From: JBDTRY01 sp039931435
Lineage (GTDB): Bacteria > Acidobacteriota > Thermoanaerobaculia > Gp7-AA8
Length of the DNA stretch: 64,000 nucleotides
Direction: 5' to 3'
NCBI GenBank assembly: GCA_039931435.1
Contig: JBDTRY010000001.1
Span: forward strand, 1 to 64,000
Every line of letters begins with the position of its first letter. The first letter of the stretch is position 1. This document shows positions 36,501 through 41,990 of the stretch, piece after piece. The notes under the pieces were generated by a model. It was not told the DNA's origin and did no database searches. It saw only the letters and a list, made by a program, of their open reading frames with translations. The position numbers and the translations under genes were made by a program.

Positions 36501-37751
36501 GGAGTAGTCCTCACCCTTGCGCACCGTATCCGGATGAGAGAACGTGATGCTGAACCGGGGGTCATGCACCTGGATCGAGGCCCGCGCTGTGCCCCGCAAG
36601 GGCATATCGGCCTGACCGGGAGTCTGCAGCGTGGCCCGGATGTCTAGTTCCACCGTATGCACGCCCGGCTTGAGACCCTCCATCACCCACTCAGCATTGC
36701 CCTCGGCCTGAGCCACAAGAAAATCAACGCCGCTCGCGGTATCGACGATCGGCACTGCTGCACCGAAGGTGACCGAGGGAGTTGTCTTCACTGTGCGCAA
36801 CTCGGCGGGTGTAGTCATCGTGGCCCGGATGGAATCGAGCCTGATGCTGCTTCCCGCCGCAGTGTCATTCTGGACGGCGAGCATGATGGAGAAGAACTGA
36901 TGGAGAACCGCGAACTGGTTGGGGATGACCAGCGCCGCAGGGATGGAGTGCCGTGCCGGCGGACCTGAACCCGATAGAGGCGGTGCGTCCGGTTCCGGAA
37001 TGGAGGGCCCGGCCTCGTAGAGCTCGATCGGAATCGTGGCCGGCGGTGTCCATCGCGGCGGCAGTGGCAGAGTGTCCGGGGGTAGCCGGTATGGATTCTC
37101 CGTGACCGGCAGGCGTGGCTCATGCGTCCGGGAGTCGATGATTACCGGGAACGGGACCTCCACGAGTTGTCCGTTTACCAGGAACGAAAAGGTGTACTCG
37201 TAGACGTCGTAGTTCGTGGTATCGACGTTGATGCCTCGCGCTCTGATTTCTTCCGGGGTCAGCTGCCTGACCCGCACGCTGGTGGTGAAGAGATTGGTTA
37301 CGGTGATCGTCACCAGGGAGGGTGAAGCCGGCTGAAGAAAATTGCTCCTGCTCATCAGGCGGATGTTCTGTAAAAAGTACACGCCTTCGCGGGAGAGCCC
37401 GGGAAGTTGAAACTGATGTCCCGGTGCTGTCTGAAACTGAATGGGAGCGTCGAGTCCGGGTCCGGTGAGCTCGCCGAGAACGACCAGCCCCTCTACCACC
37501 GGTGCGGCATCGTTCTGCTTTCCGCCAAACTCGGTCTGAACGCTGACCGGAATGTCGATGGCCGTCGTCACCGACTCCGTGACCACGCGCAATCCGGAGC
37601 CCTGGATCTGCAGATCTGCCGCGGCGATCGTCTGGGCGTAGCCGCTTCCGGCAGCGCAGAGATGGAGCACGGCCAGGAATAACGAAATCCCCAGGGAACG
37701 CACAGCAATGCCGCTAAACCAGAGGGACGAAACACGATGGCCGACTGTCAT
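21552..37751 (-). CDS. Giant secreted repeat protein with five C-terminal propeller modules (about 5,400 aa)
   Basis: The open frame extends upstream to 38117, but that part only translates intergenic repeats. The ATG at 37751 is preferred because it gives a signal peptide (hydrophobic GISLFLAVLHLCAAGSG, cleavage near GYAQ). It lacks a clear ribosome site, and the GTG starting VRSLGISLF is an alternative. Regions in order: an N-terminal secreted region of unknown fold (37600-35000); a series of carboxypeptidase-regulatory-like modules (GRVLAADNSPIADAEVQLNS type, about 35000-31400); Big_5-type modules with a TPADGSTNVSPDS motif (31400-30700); Ig-like modules; a glycine-rich GGSHGGRGGAGGGF segment (29150-28740); three short DPD/NDRT repeats (28250-27700); then five LVIVD-type propellers to the C-terminus. 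Its stop is 17 bp before the RHS toxin start, so the two are probably co-transcribed. A surface adhesin, scaffold or export partner role is inference. Confidence 0.85.
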   Translation of the reverse strand: MTVGHRVSSLWFSGIAVRSLGISLFLAVLHLCAAGSGYAQTIAAADLQIQGSGLRVVTESVTTAIDIPVSVQTEFGGKQNDAAPVVEGLVVLGELTGPGLDAPIQFQTAPGHQFQLPGLSREGVYFLQNIRLMSRSNFLQPASPSLVTITVTNLFTTSVRVRQLTPEEIRARGINVDTTNYDVYEYTFSFLVNGQLVEVPFPVIIDSRTHEPRLPVTENPYRLPPDTLPLPPRWTPPATIPIELYEAGPSIPEPDAPPLSGSGPPARHSIPAALVIPNQFAVLHQFFSIMLAVQNDTAAGSSIRLDSIRATMTTPAELRTVKTTPSVTFGAAVPIVDTASGVDFLVAQAEGNAEWVMEGLKPGVHTVELDIRATLQTPGQADMPLRGTARASIQVHDPRFSITFSHPDTVRKGEDYSSSSFITNHSGVSQTIRVGNVVPDCAQSPGANVCRVDGAQSSELTLAAGETKSILYHLRAGVTGSVFATAGTVDSENLAAAVQLTMGVSESGIPLSPATLVLPYYARYLDSSFVEANMGLLGLGYSVATSPLTQATASIPRVIQTDVFQRAVDIARAGQRVFLGAEPLDPWANLTLDLLGNRTELREWDQLRRAEDAGRSAGAALGRQLEIAGLQTGPDFSTIAERFANLTAHRSPFLFAALSGPAASGVTRPYALSIRGASSGARADVPNESAAGWVRELPFADILAVNAGDGSRQGEIAVDGRWTEDLELVVTPALNGPMALDVVFPASADGQTLIAHFDFNGESGRDLHLSLVRGAGSLRLLDADGALVATAASQSVNPVPLTLVAAHQDLHLDGQGHVVSVLFSRPVAVPAGEDLLSKFAATLDFQFDGVQYHGSRPISSAALQEDGRIINLSFDHALSRNVPDNPPSRYAISVDSLLDPLSASPVSFTNPSIPVLENDQPAGILFGRVLAADNSPIADAEVQLNSGGGVQYDITQSDGTFLFEFVPRNPDAGLSGAYSLSATSTAGRRTSLDGAVRLPGRVQFVNLVFLGRGRSEGFVHYDDGSVVAGARVVVGSTMFDQLRQTTSDETGFYSVEDLPAGPLTFSATDAVGNVSFAAAEIRSAGEVIHQDLSIFRQPFPGVGVIRGQVVRSDNGMAVAGARVGLYSQGYGVNETSADSGGRFVFANVPAGLIRLLAADFTISPESAVQDFDLAADESRDVTLTLIVNPAAATASLQGDVVREDALAPGDLSRYQNVPGAIVAIDYGGSTVADGNGHYEFPSLPLSFNGRQVRAYDPGTGRSATVSVPSLDPSRANSLPIVIRNSNGTGTIRVRLLSATGSPVAGYRVLQPGFPPTLLEATAAGVYELRNVPAGGSATIWAVPPGPGGAYGDQFASGTASIAFAGQIASLILRLPGQGTVRATLRADIDVIGDVDLSYQAWDEAEQSTLTKHRTSSTSENGVAGAATFTAVPALQKYVVTSSHPVYGYASALGQLAFDGDAQSVILQLNKLSTVSGTVYQIDGVTPVAGASISLNDGAQSFGTQTTALDGHFEFQNVSAGRSFRLIATATQNTIFRTGFADGSTPSAGGPVEHVSVVMRRQGRIEGRAVLANLKPDPADPARTIPDDTPADLSDNAPVPLARFFVKEIGFPSRDFGTAADPLSADSSGRFSVANLFEGPLRATAYDPANPDLRGDWTGTLSVEGEQLTAFIGVAAAGFGPVTITVIDPNNGNGPVSNAEVTLLRGGAAYDLTSSDVSGVAKFFDVPAGTYTASAYSKAAGRSGSTTPFAVVNGAGANQTITLQFSGGVDGRLVDPEAAGAGVPGAQVTLSASSFQTRASTDATGSFSFEGVREGTFALSARDTLSNRRASATSSLSQSNPRPFVNLELEPTQTLYASVFLPDDAGGNSGVLAPLVQINVSQLCTIVSFQTVCQQTREIQGNDVRIPGMLEREPYALVAREIGGAERTVGYNGVFPRGSPVDPLRVVLPAFGLVQVRVTQGGAPAAGARVTVSGGGRVREAYTDPSGTVTVAGMPLGNVSAQAVSFDGGLNGLASGTLASQSNPATLSIELGSYGTLSGSVEAEAGGPSSGTRVIASFGIVVETLTTASGRFALAGIPVPAGGTLVTLTYLGADDVTIGAQQTVSIGGGQRTLEAPPVKLDSTAPRVLSITPADGSTNVSPDSSVVILFSEAIRPDQINGSSLQLVPADGSVAVSTVINTENLPDGSQRVTLIPPPPPSGQRFPLRSNTLYRVIVSGQLMDLSGHLLAAAAGASFITTDYIEPRVVKVIPSTSTPLQPATTFEFQFSKAIDPAPFQSGGAGAFHLYRLDAAGVAGNVVEEISGRVFVANNNVSLFFAPDNPLQQESFYRVVFSGVRDLSGNTLDTQTFHFFSRDTTRPFVILNSPVSAGQPLIAGTQYTLAVDLRNGTAVGSPALDVARVDYYLVEGGAATFLTAVTATPFAYQFVAPTLPGEGTLTLRAIATDLSLNVSDPSEITWSVVQDNVPDNVSVILTPSTESYAGKRVHAQVRFADEGVLVSVQVNVAGTQSDGSTYAASKSVEVRRDTAGDPWPAAEIDFDLPPALKGPSQATFTAHVTDSTGQSSADVTSQLAILEDSGAPALTILSPANDALFEEGAGNKIQVRVRATDSEVGLKSVTAELEGTPPVVMTSINATDFTADIPVPFVDGTDPVSKSLTVVASDYVPNVTTKSIALLIQPLVDAKAPVVTWLCGSDGARAPAGYAMRLRISAIGNSAGNTSNPVQTIEFFVDGVPDAIPATPVPGASGQFEGTYTIPVDAPAGTVVTVHAHATNVAGLEEEATSTITVVAGRTIGNDTTISASDLSWDNQTLIVQGGTATIDGPHSFTNFVVLDGAAVTHPPTQISLIKRLQVTADNVFVSCNGVVDASRRGFSDSVGGVGRTWPGSLAGGSPQGVGGSHGGRGGAGGGFTFGSLFDPDTPGAAGGEGDCTSCGGGGGVVMFDSNRFVLDGLVRANGADSAYGAGAGGSVNIRALTLSGSGQIHADGGRGVHPEGSLQRGTGGGGGRVALRFTSSTLAGSNITASGGDNTESNDARRGAAGTIYFKPTAAPYGSLIVSNSSLSTMTTDLVMIDSRQADSLTSNSVHTTGASFLGPDHLKGLRLVVGGDRSVTWPVLANDTETITVDVSANSLSATVGAPFRGLDRFDSVVLRNAHVLTNDYFESSSTIDKDSASTLVSANTGAPLVDTTKISLVGNVSGYSLVGLAGAVLDPDQPLAITVRNNRTDQTFTGTAGADGSFSIPVTGQGGDVVAIKALDSHPYPLETAFLDVGTITGNAGAPALDAARITLAGLSIIGDPGAVTDPDLPILLIARNDRTSSLYSAQANVDGSFAVVVDGQSGDTISLIARDSNPLPLDSARVVVGTLALETGTTQIEKSTWTSDAAFRARRVANDGSVIAVSSYPASATDGVSPVVAILDSSNPAVPTLLRATILPDPVRSVTVASGDVLALTTSDSVGARVFSIRPADGTFTNSPSARFSTAETMLAAGDRLYVAANSGIAVLDVRDPAALQLLGGVNGVLSPPMNFRSLVALDSRFIVAISPEQSGGQGHDVVVFDFADESSPRKIADLDVPSFDAAAGTIHGRTLFLVSSANAEVVSVDLSDPAAPAVTARAPLLAPAGNIASIETDAFAADGTSGLVTLDLSQPLASSVRGYIALPGPAVDVALTANFAFVADESGLAIVPVRTAPVIDLAAISVNRSGANGTVTGTAGAIRGLVSLQVTLRDPARGSVLSGLAVNSDGSFAGSLPASPGDELTIEVLDGGGKTAGPVSVGRLPFGATFSNSFDPAVLATGFRARAMAVEGNDLIVSDTDWADEQSTPDRILHFDISDPSRPVLKRSVPIPPNVYALALKDGWALIGDSYGLETIDLRDPASVLRQPPGTGDLFLDGAILVQGEFAFTAPGGEYDGRIRLYDISNPSSPRFLKDQSGFSEGIYTQLLPYGSDYLIGLDPDEYWGGDVDVVIFDRRDPGHLKKTGALSIPLFSAFRGAVTGNALYAAGLDGKLAVIDLSDVNAPVLRVLVETPGGSPHAVVAQQQTLWIADGSAGLTQLNISDPFNPVVVGSQTLSAPAWDIASDGRAMFVAHETGLTTVEEIALEPELANGLIHVTSSAAAAVSGEQGAAHGLLPLQVELRNARTNAVGTSMVSGDGSFAVGVAAITGDRLEITLVDGNAVRGRPLDLGPFSAVPALPIAASVSDANYGPRSLKLAGTTLVAADESFPLTAGSDKLVLYDASTSVPSYLRTVTVGNGVISDVKVSGNWAFIADRGLSTVNLGSLSTTAATNQSSGSYPQNAVAIAGDIAFVGGYDGDITVYNVASPAAPVFIKRYSSSTGLNHAVIEELIPLGADHLVALTRRSVYRPVVDRAVILDRRDLNAISSVAELALPELLEPRGTVNGSFLYLLDQSSAELIVVDLTSPATPVVRGRVTLPANGQTLEVAGSTVTIACGFAGLVTVDVSNPSTPLITSTTAIDGYAWDSARTAEGVYVANGKGLVFIDAPSPPTIAVGGISIQPLSATEARVTGPAQTVTGRAPLAVQVMDAESGATATTVVAADGSFGVTITAATGDTLTLLASDRGGLSRGPVTIGTVPAFSADLNILASAIALTKSSAGVVVLTGSPGSITGTGSISATVTNQSASTTAGPVSVNADGSFSASIAGLTGETMAVTASDGVNSLGPVVVGSAPPDPFISVPVTADISDSNFRARQVAADGDRLLLASHDDAGEGGSDKVVIFDLNDPGAPAYVTTVSTGNGPVNDVLAAKGWAFVASNALSTFALDQSTPSVHALTTTAPTEAIALAGTYLYGSWKTTSGTYLDVWDVSDPSEPRRLFEDLLYPSAVSITALLPYGDDYLVGLSATEDVSGDHDVLIMDRRDPDYPWVISTLGIPGLRAFRGRIVGSTLFITGTDGRLGTVDLTDPANPRLIGAVTTSGSARGVDLAGSRAVVAESGGTEMLDVSNLAAPRSISLEPTASVAWDVLLHRGTLYVAADSELRSYTSTAPPIVDPSAIVIDRTGSNASVTGAPGSISGKPPLVVAVQASRSGTTASASVPADGSLTMTLIADPGESILLTATDGAGKSNTRIIGTVPFASSTATRRITATDTDGDTSFIGRRLAIDAQHLVLSGGFSFFASDGSNQVLAFDSQVTPVTPSRLIPVLDEGLWISDVALNGHWLLATGTGLTAIDLSQPNPTPVTSSSQEATVALALDSTYAFTTAEGEGISVYDISALPSLSFVSTLSSLPRVQSLKLLGSDYLVAISADVVAGVVQDVTVIDRRDPAALSVVGRLDIPDFDAVNGFIDGTTLYATGDYYEYANALAVVDLSDPADPQFVKLVPLPGAGSGMAVTAGNQLLVASGSSGLAFLDITNRQNPLLLGTQKTPGNAVDVEVFLNTIYVATEEQIFTLTAP
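21555..27670 (-). repeat. Five tandem LVIVD-type beta-propeller modules
   Basis: Five protein modules of about 400 residues each open with a related motif: AFRARRVANDG (near 27600), GFRARAMAVEG (near 26380), NYGPRSLKLAG (near 25160), NFRARQVAADG (near 23660) and FIGRRLAIDA (near 22430). Each then has blades of VVIFDLNDPGAP or LVIVD-like type and a conserved YLVGL/YLVAI blade followed by DRRDP. An Ig-like linker with a TGxxGxIxG...PL motif separates them. They are diverged at DNA level, so the expansion is old. Confidence 0.8.
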
Positions 37752-37849
37752 CCTGAGCGTCGAGCGAAGGATCTCTTCCACCTTCCCGGTTGCCAGCCCA
37801 TTCCACGTTGAAGAGATCCTTCGCTCGCTGCGCTCCCTCAGGATGACAA
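37747..37849. repeat. Long inverted repeat, MITE/REP-like (GTCATCCTGAGCG type)
   Basis: Arm 1 (37747-37780) begins GTCATCCTGAGCG and contains GCGAAGGATCTCTTCC; arm 2 (37810-37849) is its imperfect reverse complement, giving a long stem with about a 30-nt loop. This GTCATCCTGAG...GAAGGATCT motif is, from general knowledge, a common dispersed intergenic palindrome in environmental bacterial genomes. The chosen ATG of the giant gene (37751-37749) lies at the end of arm 1, so the element abuts the signal-peptide coding sequence. Confidence 0.75.
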
Positions 37850-37888
37850 GTGCCTCAAGTGCGTTTCCTTCAAATGAACGCGTGGCTG

Positions 37889-37995
37889 CGTCATCCCGAA
37901 CGTGAGTGAGGGATCGCGGAGGGATGGGTGGTTCGAAGCCCTCTCCTGCGTACCACCCGCCCCTCTCGGGCTCCTCGCTCACGCTCGGAGTGACG
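37889..37995. repeat. Second inverted repeat (GTCATCCCGAACGTGAG type)
   Basis: Arm 1 (37889-37911) reads GTCATCCCGAACGTGAGTGAGG. Arm 2 (37973-37995) is a close reverse complement, CCTCGCTCACGCTCGGAGTGAC. About 60 bp lies between them. It shares its GTCATCC terminus with the neighbouring element. Together they fill most of the 316-bp gap between the small secreted gene and the giant propeller gene. Confidence 0.65.
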
Positions 37996-38067
37996 TGGCT
38001 TCCCCTGGGTGAGTTTCCTGCCAGGGAGCGACGAGCAACGGGACGGGCGATCATGCAGGGGCGTGCA

Positions 38068-38931
38068 TCACGGCTTGACCGCCGCGTCCGGGAGCGCGTC
38101 CATCTCGTGAAGCGCACGACCCGCTTTCACGAGATTCGATTCGACGAGCCGCGACCCGGCCGGAACGGCCAGCAGGTCGGGCGGAACAAACTCACTCCCC
38201 ACACGCACGATTGAGTTCCTGAACTGCAGGTGCTGGCCGGAGCGATCGAAACGAATGACGATCTCCAACGGCAAGCCGATCTGTTCAGCGTTCGAGGTGC
38301 TCTGCGCCGAGACCGGGCCATCCGGCGACCCTGCCGCGGTAAACACCGCCGCGGTGGAGATGCCGGGGGTGGAAGGGTAGGCCGAGCCTGTGAGAACTTC
38401 GATGGCCGGACGGGACAGCCTCATCGTCCGATCGAGGGTGATCGTCACGGTTCCCTCTCCGTTTGCCAGGGTAACCTCGAAGACGTCGCCCATCCGTCCG
38501 GCGATCGATCGCGGAGGAGTGGTGGCCATCGTTCCCTGCAGTGGCTGGGACGAAGATTGCGCTGGCCGCGAGGTCATAGCGCGGCCAGCTGCAGCAATCA
38601 ATTGAAACGGCGTCACGCTCCAGGTGCCGGAGCGACGGTCGATTTCAGTCAACTGGTTCTTTGCGTAATCGGCGATGACCACCCGCGATCGATCGCGTGA
38701 GACAGACACCACCCGGTCGGCCAGGCAGTACTCGTCGACGGCGTCGATTTTCCCCGAGAGCGAATCGGAGACTTCGCGGGTGAGGTGCAGCGGTGAAGGA
38801 AAGAGCGCAGGTGGTTCGCCGGCAGCGACGCCCGTGCCGGCCATAGCACCAGCCACGAGCACCATGCTCGCCAGTTTCGTGAGACGAGACTTCCAGCACG
38901 TCGCGTCCCTGAGCGACTTTCGAGTCCGCAT
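38068..38931 (-). CDS. Secreted protein of unknown function preceding the giant genes
   Basis: This 287-residue protein begins MRTRKSLRDATCWKSRLTKL, followed by a hydrophobic VLVAGAMAGTGVAAG segment. It is a typical Sec signal peptide with a likely cleavage after GVAA or VAAG. AAAGG lies about six bases before the ATG. The mature part has a short propeller-blade-like stretch (RVVIADYAKNQLTEIDRRSG), a beta-rich middle and a C-terminal region (LPLEIVIRFDRSGQHLQFRN) ending in a helical LVKAGRALHEMD. No family was recognised. It is the first gene of the minus-strand set leading into the two giants, separated from the second by 316 bp of inverted repeats. It may be an accessory or chaperone-like partner, but that is only suggested by position. 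Confidence 0.7.
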   Translation of the reverse strand: MRTRKSLRDATCWKSRLTKLASMVLVAGAMAGTGVAAGEPPALFPSPLHLTREVSDSLSGKIDAVDEYCLADRVVSVSRDRSRVVIADYAKNQLTEIDRRSGTWSVTPFQLIAAAGRAMTSRPAQSSSQPLQGTMATTPPRSIAGRMGDVFEVTLANGEGTVTITLDRTMRLSRPAIEVLTGSAYPSTPGISTAAVFTAAGSPDGPVSAQSTSNAEQIGLPLEIVIRFDRSGQHLQFRNSIVRVGSEFVPPDLLAVPAGSRLVESNLVKAGRALHEMDALPDAAVKP

Positions 38932-39198
38932 TTTGGCCTTTGCCTAAGGAGTGATTTTGGAAGGCCAATCCCTACCCCGTGAGCGCGAAAATAGGCACAT
39001 GGATGTAGGGTTTCTAGAACTTTCGGGTAACTCGGGACCCGTAGTTGAGGCGGACCGCGCCCGCTCCGAGATCGCTATTGACGATCGCCTCATGAGGGTC
39101 GGAGACCCAACCACCCCCAGACGCACGAACGTCCAAATCTCGATGAGAGATGGCTGACCAATTCTGGACGGATGCCAGCCGTCATACGTTACTAGCGC

Positions 39199-40384
39199 AT
39201 GAGCCTACGCGGCTGGGCAGTTGCGTTCATCTTTCTCGTTTGTGCCTCACAACACTTATTCGGGGCAACCCTGGATATTGACACCGGATACTCCTCCGCC
39301 GTAGCTCCCCTTCCGAATGGGCTGGCCATCGTATGGAATCACTCCGAGTATGACGAGCTCCAGCACGTGAAAACAACGGTTATGGGCGGCAAAGTGATCA
39401 GTGGGAAGCTCGTCAGTTCTCGCCCTCTCGAGAGCGGCGAGTACCTTTACAAACTCCGCCTGGGTTGCCACGATCAGGACTGTCTCGCCACGTGGAGTGT
39501 CCCCTCGGCATTTGGGTTGACGATCAGAGGGATCTGGTTGTTTTCCAGTCTTCCCGCCTTCGACATCGCTGAAACGGTGTGCGAGTACGCCACTCCGGAG
39601 TGGAACGGCGACAGTTTCATTATCACCGCAGGCTTCTGAGCCGTGCACTATTACGGTTTAGTGCCGCGGGCGATCAAAGCCATCCGGCTTCAGCCAGGGT
39701 CGGACACGGTGTCCTCCGTATCGGTTCCGGTCGATATCTCGGCCGCTGCCAATTCTCCGCGGTCGGCAGCTTGTTCAGCTTTGTCCTGCCTTCTCTCGTG
39801 GATCGAGTTCCCGCCGTTCGACCCGGCCGGCTTCGATCCGCCCCCCGCTTCGGTCGGACAGGCCGTCCTCATGGACCGAGATGGATTTATACGAACCGCC
39901 GTTCCAATTCAGCTGACCAGAAGAGGATCTATCGGAAACCGGGGAAACCTGCAGACCGCGGAAAACGGGGGGCGAATTCTCATCGTATGGGATGACGAGA
40001 CGAAGGAAAAAGAAAGTTCAACTTCTGGCTCTCCTGATGACCGATACCGGAATCGATCTTCGCGGCCGGGAGGGCGGTGAAGGATTTCCGATCGATTCCC
40101 AGGAAACATCCGCCTCGCTGCGGGCTGTACTGCGGGACGACAACGGTTTTCGCGTCGTGTGGACGATACCATCTGACAGTGGAAGCACTCCCGAATCCGC
40201 TTTTGTGGATCGGGATGGTCACGTCTTGCCGCCCCGTTTTGAGGCTGCGCTGGACAAGCGCTTCGGTTTCACCGACATCGTTCTGAGCCCGGTTGAAGGC
40301 CTGGCAATCACCGGCCTACTGAATGGCCATGTACTGCTCATCCTTCCAGACGTTCAGGGTAGAACTCGCCCGGTTCGGAACTAA
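39199..40384 (+). pseudogene. Broken secreted-protein gene (one nonsense codon, one frameshift)
   Basis: The first part (39199-39639) starts with a signal peptide (RGWAVAFIFLVCASQHLFG) and ends at a TGA (39637-39639). Reading through in the same frame gives continuous protein-like sequence (GF-stop-AVHYYGLVPRAIKAIRL) up to GRILIVWDDETKEKE near 40010. There the plausible continuation (KKKVQLLALLMTDTGIDLRG) moves by one base to another frame, open to 40384. The shift falls in the A-rich run gaaggaaaaagaaag. Repeated motifs such as GLAIVWNH, RILIVWDDE and FRVVWTIP, each followed by a DRDG turn, suggest a secreted beta-repeat protein. A TGG-to-TGA change plus a one-base indel explain the break. 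Three separate small genes are possible but less likely. Confidence 0.6.
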
Positions 40385-40821
40385 CGGCGAAAGTGTTTCG
40401 GACCCAAACTAATTCGTGAATCGAAATGGCTCCTGCGATCTCATTCATCGCCAGCCTCGTTCATGATTGAATCCGAATCGTCTCGTACTCTCGAGGCTCA
40501 GAATGGAGTCGGAACGCTCGCCGTTCCGCGGTCCCATGGGCGAAGCGGCCGGCGCATTCGGTCAAAGCATGGCCAGGGCCTGGCGGGGCGTTGTGGCTCG
40601 GAATCATCACCAGACGTCGCTTGAGCATATTGCAATAGAAATTCGCCGGGCAAGAGGGGTGGCAGGGTGTCAGATCATGGACGCAGACTGGAAACGACCC
40701 GTGGAAACGAGTTTCAGGAACTTTTCTTCACTGACGACTGCTGGTTGAACGCTGAGTATCCTGCGCTGGATGGCGACGGGTTGCGTGACGATTCGGCCCA
40801 GCCGGACTATCATGCATAGCG
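40385..40821. other. Intergenic stretch without a recognisable gene
   Basis: The only plus-strand frame (40467-40748) has no domain, signal peptide or ribosome site and looks random. No convincing repeat, promoter or RNA structure was seen, although the promoter of the following HicB-like/HicA-like pair should lie in its last part. Confidence 0.5.
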
Positions 40822-41028
40822 ATGAATGAGATCATCTTTCTGGTCGAGGAAGCCCCTGAGGGTGGCTATACAGCTCGCGCTGTGGGCGAATCGATTTTCA
40901 CTGAAGCGGACGATGAGGACGCGCTCGAAGCCAACATTCGTGACGCGGTGCGCTGTCACTTCGAGGATTCGGAAATGCCTCGAGTTGTCCGCCTTCATTT
41001 CACACGCGAGGAAGTGATCCAGGTTTGA
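40822..41028 (+). CDS. Short HicB-like antitoxin-type protein
   Basis: This is a 68-residue single-domain protein of the HicB-like fold: an N-terminal strand IIFLVEEAPEGGYTARAVGE, an acidic helix (TEADDEDALEANIRDAVRCH) and a final strand VVRLHFTREEVIQV. It has the partial RNase H-like domain but no C-terminal helix-turn-helix or ribbon-helix-helix DNA-binding part, so autoregulation by the classical route is not obvious. The downstream HicA-like gene overlaps it by 4 bp, indicating translational coupling. By analogy with type II HicAB modules it would bind and neutralise the partner RNase. Proteins of this short type are often mislabelled in databases, so the antitoxin role rests on fold resemblance and context. 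Confidence 0.75.
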   Translation: MNEIIFLVEEAPEGGYTARAVGESIFTEADDEDALEANIRDAVRCHFEDSEMPRVVRLHFTREEVIQV

Positions 41029-41267
41029 GATTGCCGCGCGATGTCAGCGGCGAAGATCTGGCCAGGCTCCTCGGCCGCCTCGGTTACGAAATCACCCGCC
41101 AGACGGGCAGCCACATGCGACTTACGATCACTTCGCCGACCCAGCATCATGTCTCTATCCCCCGCCATGATGCCCTGCGCGTGGGTACGCTGTCCTCGAT
41201 TGTCGACGACGTGGCCTCACATTTGAGAATCACGCGCATCGAGCTACTCGACAAACTCTTTGGCTGA
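41025..41267 (+). CDS. hicA: HicA-like mRNA interferase (YcfA family)
   Basis: This 80-residue double-stranded-RNA-binding-fold protein has HicA landmarks: the SGEDLARLLGRLGYEITRQ helix and strand, a QTGSHMRL motif with the presumed catalytic His30, a VSIPRHDALRVGTLSSIV segment and a short helical tail. Family members cleave mRNA when freed from HicB. The start is a TTG (41025-41027) whose last two bases belong to the TGA stop of the HicB-like gene, the only start compatible with the N-terminal helix. Gene order is antitoxin then toxin, opposite to the classical hicAB order. Confidence 0.85.
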   Translation: MRLPRDVSGEDLARLLGRLGYEITRQTGSHMRLTITSPTQHHVSIPRHDALRVGTLSSIVDDVASHLRITRIELLDKLFG

Positions 41268-41340
41268 TTCACTGGAAGCTCGTTTCTCGACTGAAGCGTC
41301 GATTTCGCGTGCAGGCAGCCACGACACCGCCTATGCGCGT

Positions 41341-41958
41341 TTACCGGATTGACGGCAACTGCACCTTCAGTTCGACGTCGCCGAGGCGCACGAGGTCGCC
41401 GTCGGTGAGCGGTGTGGCCGTTTCGTCGAGACGCTGTCCTCCGATAAACGTGCCGTTCTTGCTGTCCAGGTCCTGAATGGTGATCTGGCCGGAGTCATCG
41501 ATGACGACCCGGGCATGTTCCCGTGAAACGGTCGGCGCTTCGATGACGATGTCCGCATCGGAGTCGCGGCCCAGAGTCGAGGCACCCGGCGGCAGTGGCA
41601 GTCGATGCTTTGCCCAGATCAGGGCCGGTCCGCCGTCGTCGCCGGGAGCGACGTGCAGGCGTACCGGCCTTTCCATCACACGCAGGTACTCCCCTGTGGA
41701 GACCAGGTCCAGTCCGGAGTTCCCTGTCTCCAGCGTGGACCGCAGCTCATCGATGAGCATGTTGATGCTGGAGTCGAGCACGGGAGTCCCAGCCCATAGC
41801 TGGCGGCGGACGTCGTCCCGGGCCACGGGAGCGGGATGATTGGTCAGGATCATCTCCAGAACGTCGAGGGCACGAGGAGAGAGCGGCACGACCGCGTCGC
41901 CGCGGAGAAGAACCCCGCGCTCGAGATCGATCGTGTATCCGGCGAATTGCAACGTCAT
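41341..41958 (-). CDS. Winged-helix/FHA-domain regulator
   Basis: This 205-residue protein has two domains. Residues 1-98 resemble the OmpR/PhoB-type winged-helix DNA-binding domain: YTIDLERGVLLRGDAVVPLS, then LSPRALDVLEMILTNHPAPV and SINMLIDELRSTLE for the recognition region. Residues 115-203 form a forkhead-associated domain with its phosphothreonine-binding landmarks: GR (130-131), SREHA (145-149) and SKNGTFIGG (166-174). FHA domains read Ser/Thr phosphorylation, so this is probably a transcription factor responding to an STPK, and a Hanks-type kinase is encoded 4 kb away. No receiver domain is present. A perfect palindrome lies 33 bp upstream of the start and could be its operator. Confidence 0.85.
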   Translation of the reverse strand: MTLQFAGYTIDLERGVLLRGDAVVPLSPRALDVLEMILTNHPAPVARDDVRRQLWAGTPVLDSSINMLIDELRSTLETGNSGLDLVSTGEYLRVMERPVRLHVAPGDDGGPALIWAKHRLPLPPGASTLGRDSDADIVIEAPTVSREHARVVIDDSGQITIQDLDSKNGTFIGGQRLDETATPLTDGDLVRLGDVELKVQLPSIR

Positions 41959-41990
41959 CCGCTCAGTCCTTCCCGGCTATGACTCGTGAT

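Noticed and set aside
37752..38117. Upstream extension of the propeller giant
   Set aside because: The extra 122 residues only translate two inverted repeats and precede the signal peptide, so they are not likely to be protein.
40467..40748. A 93-residue plus-strand frame in the gap before the HicB-like gene
   Set aside because: No ribosome site, domain or export signal; random composition.
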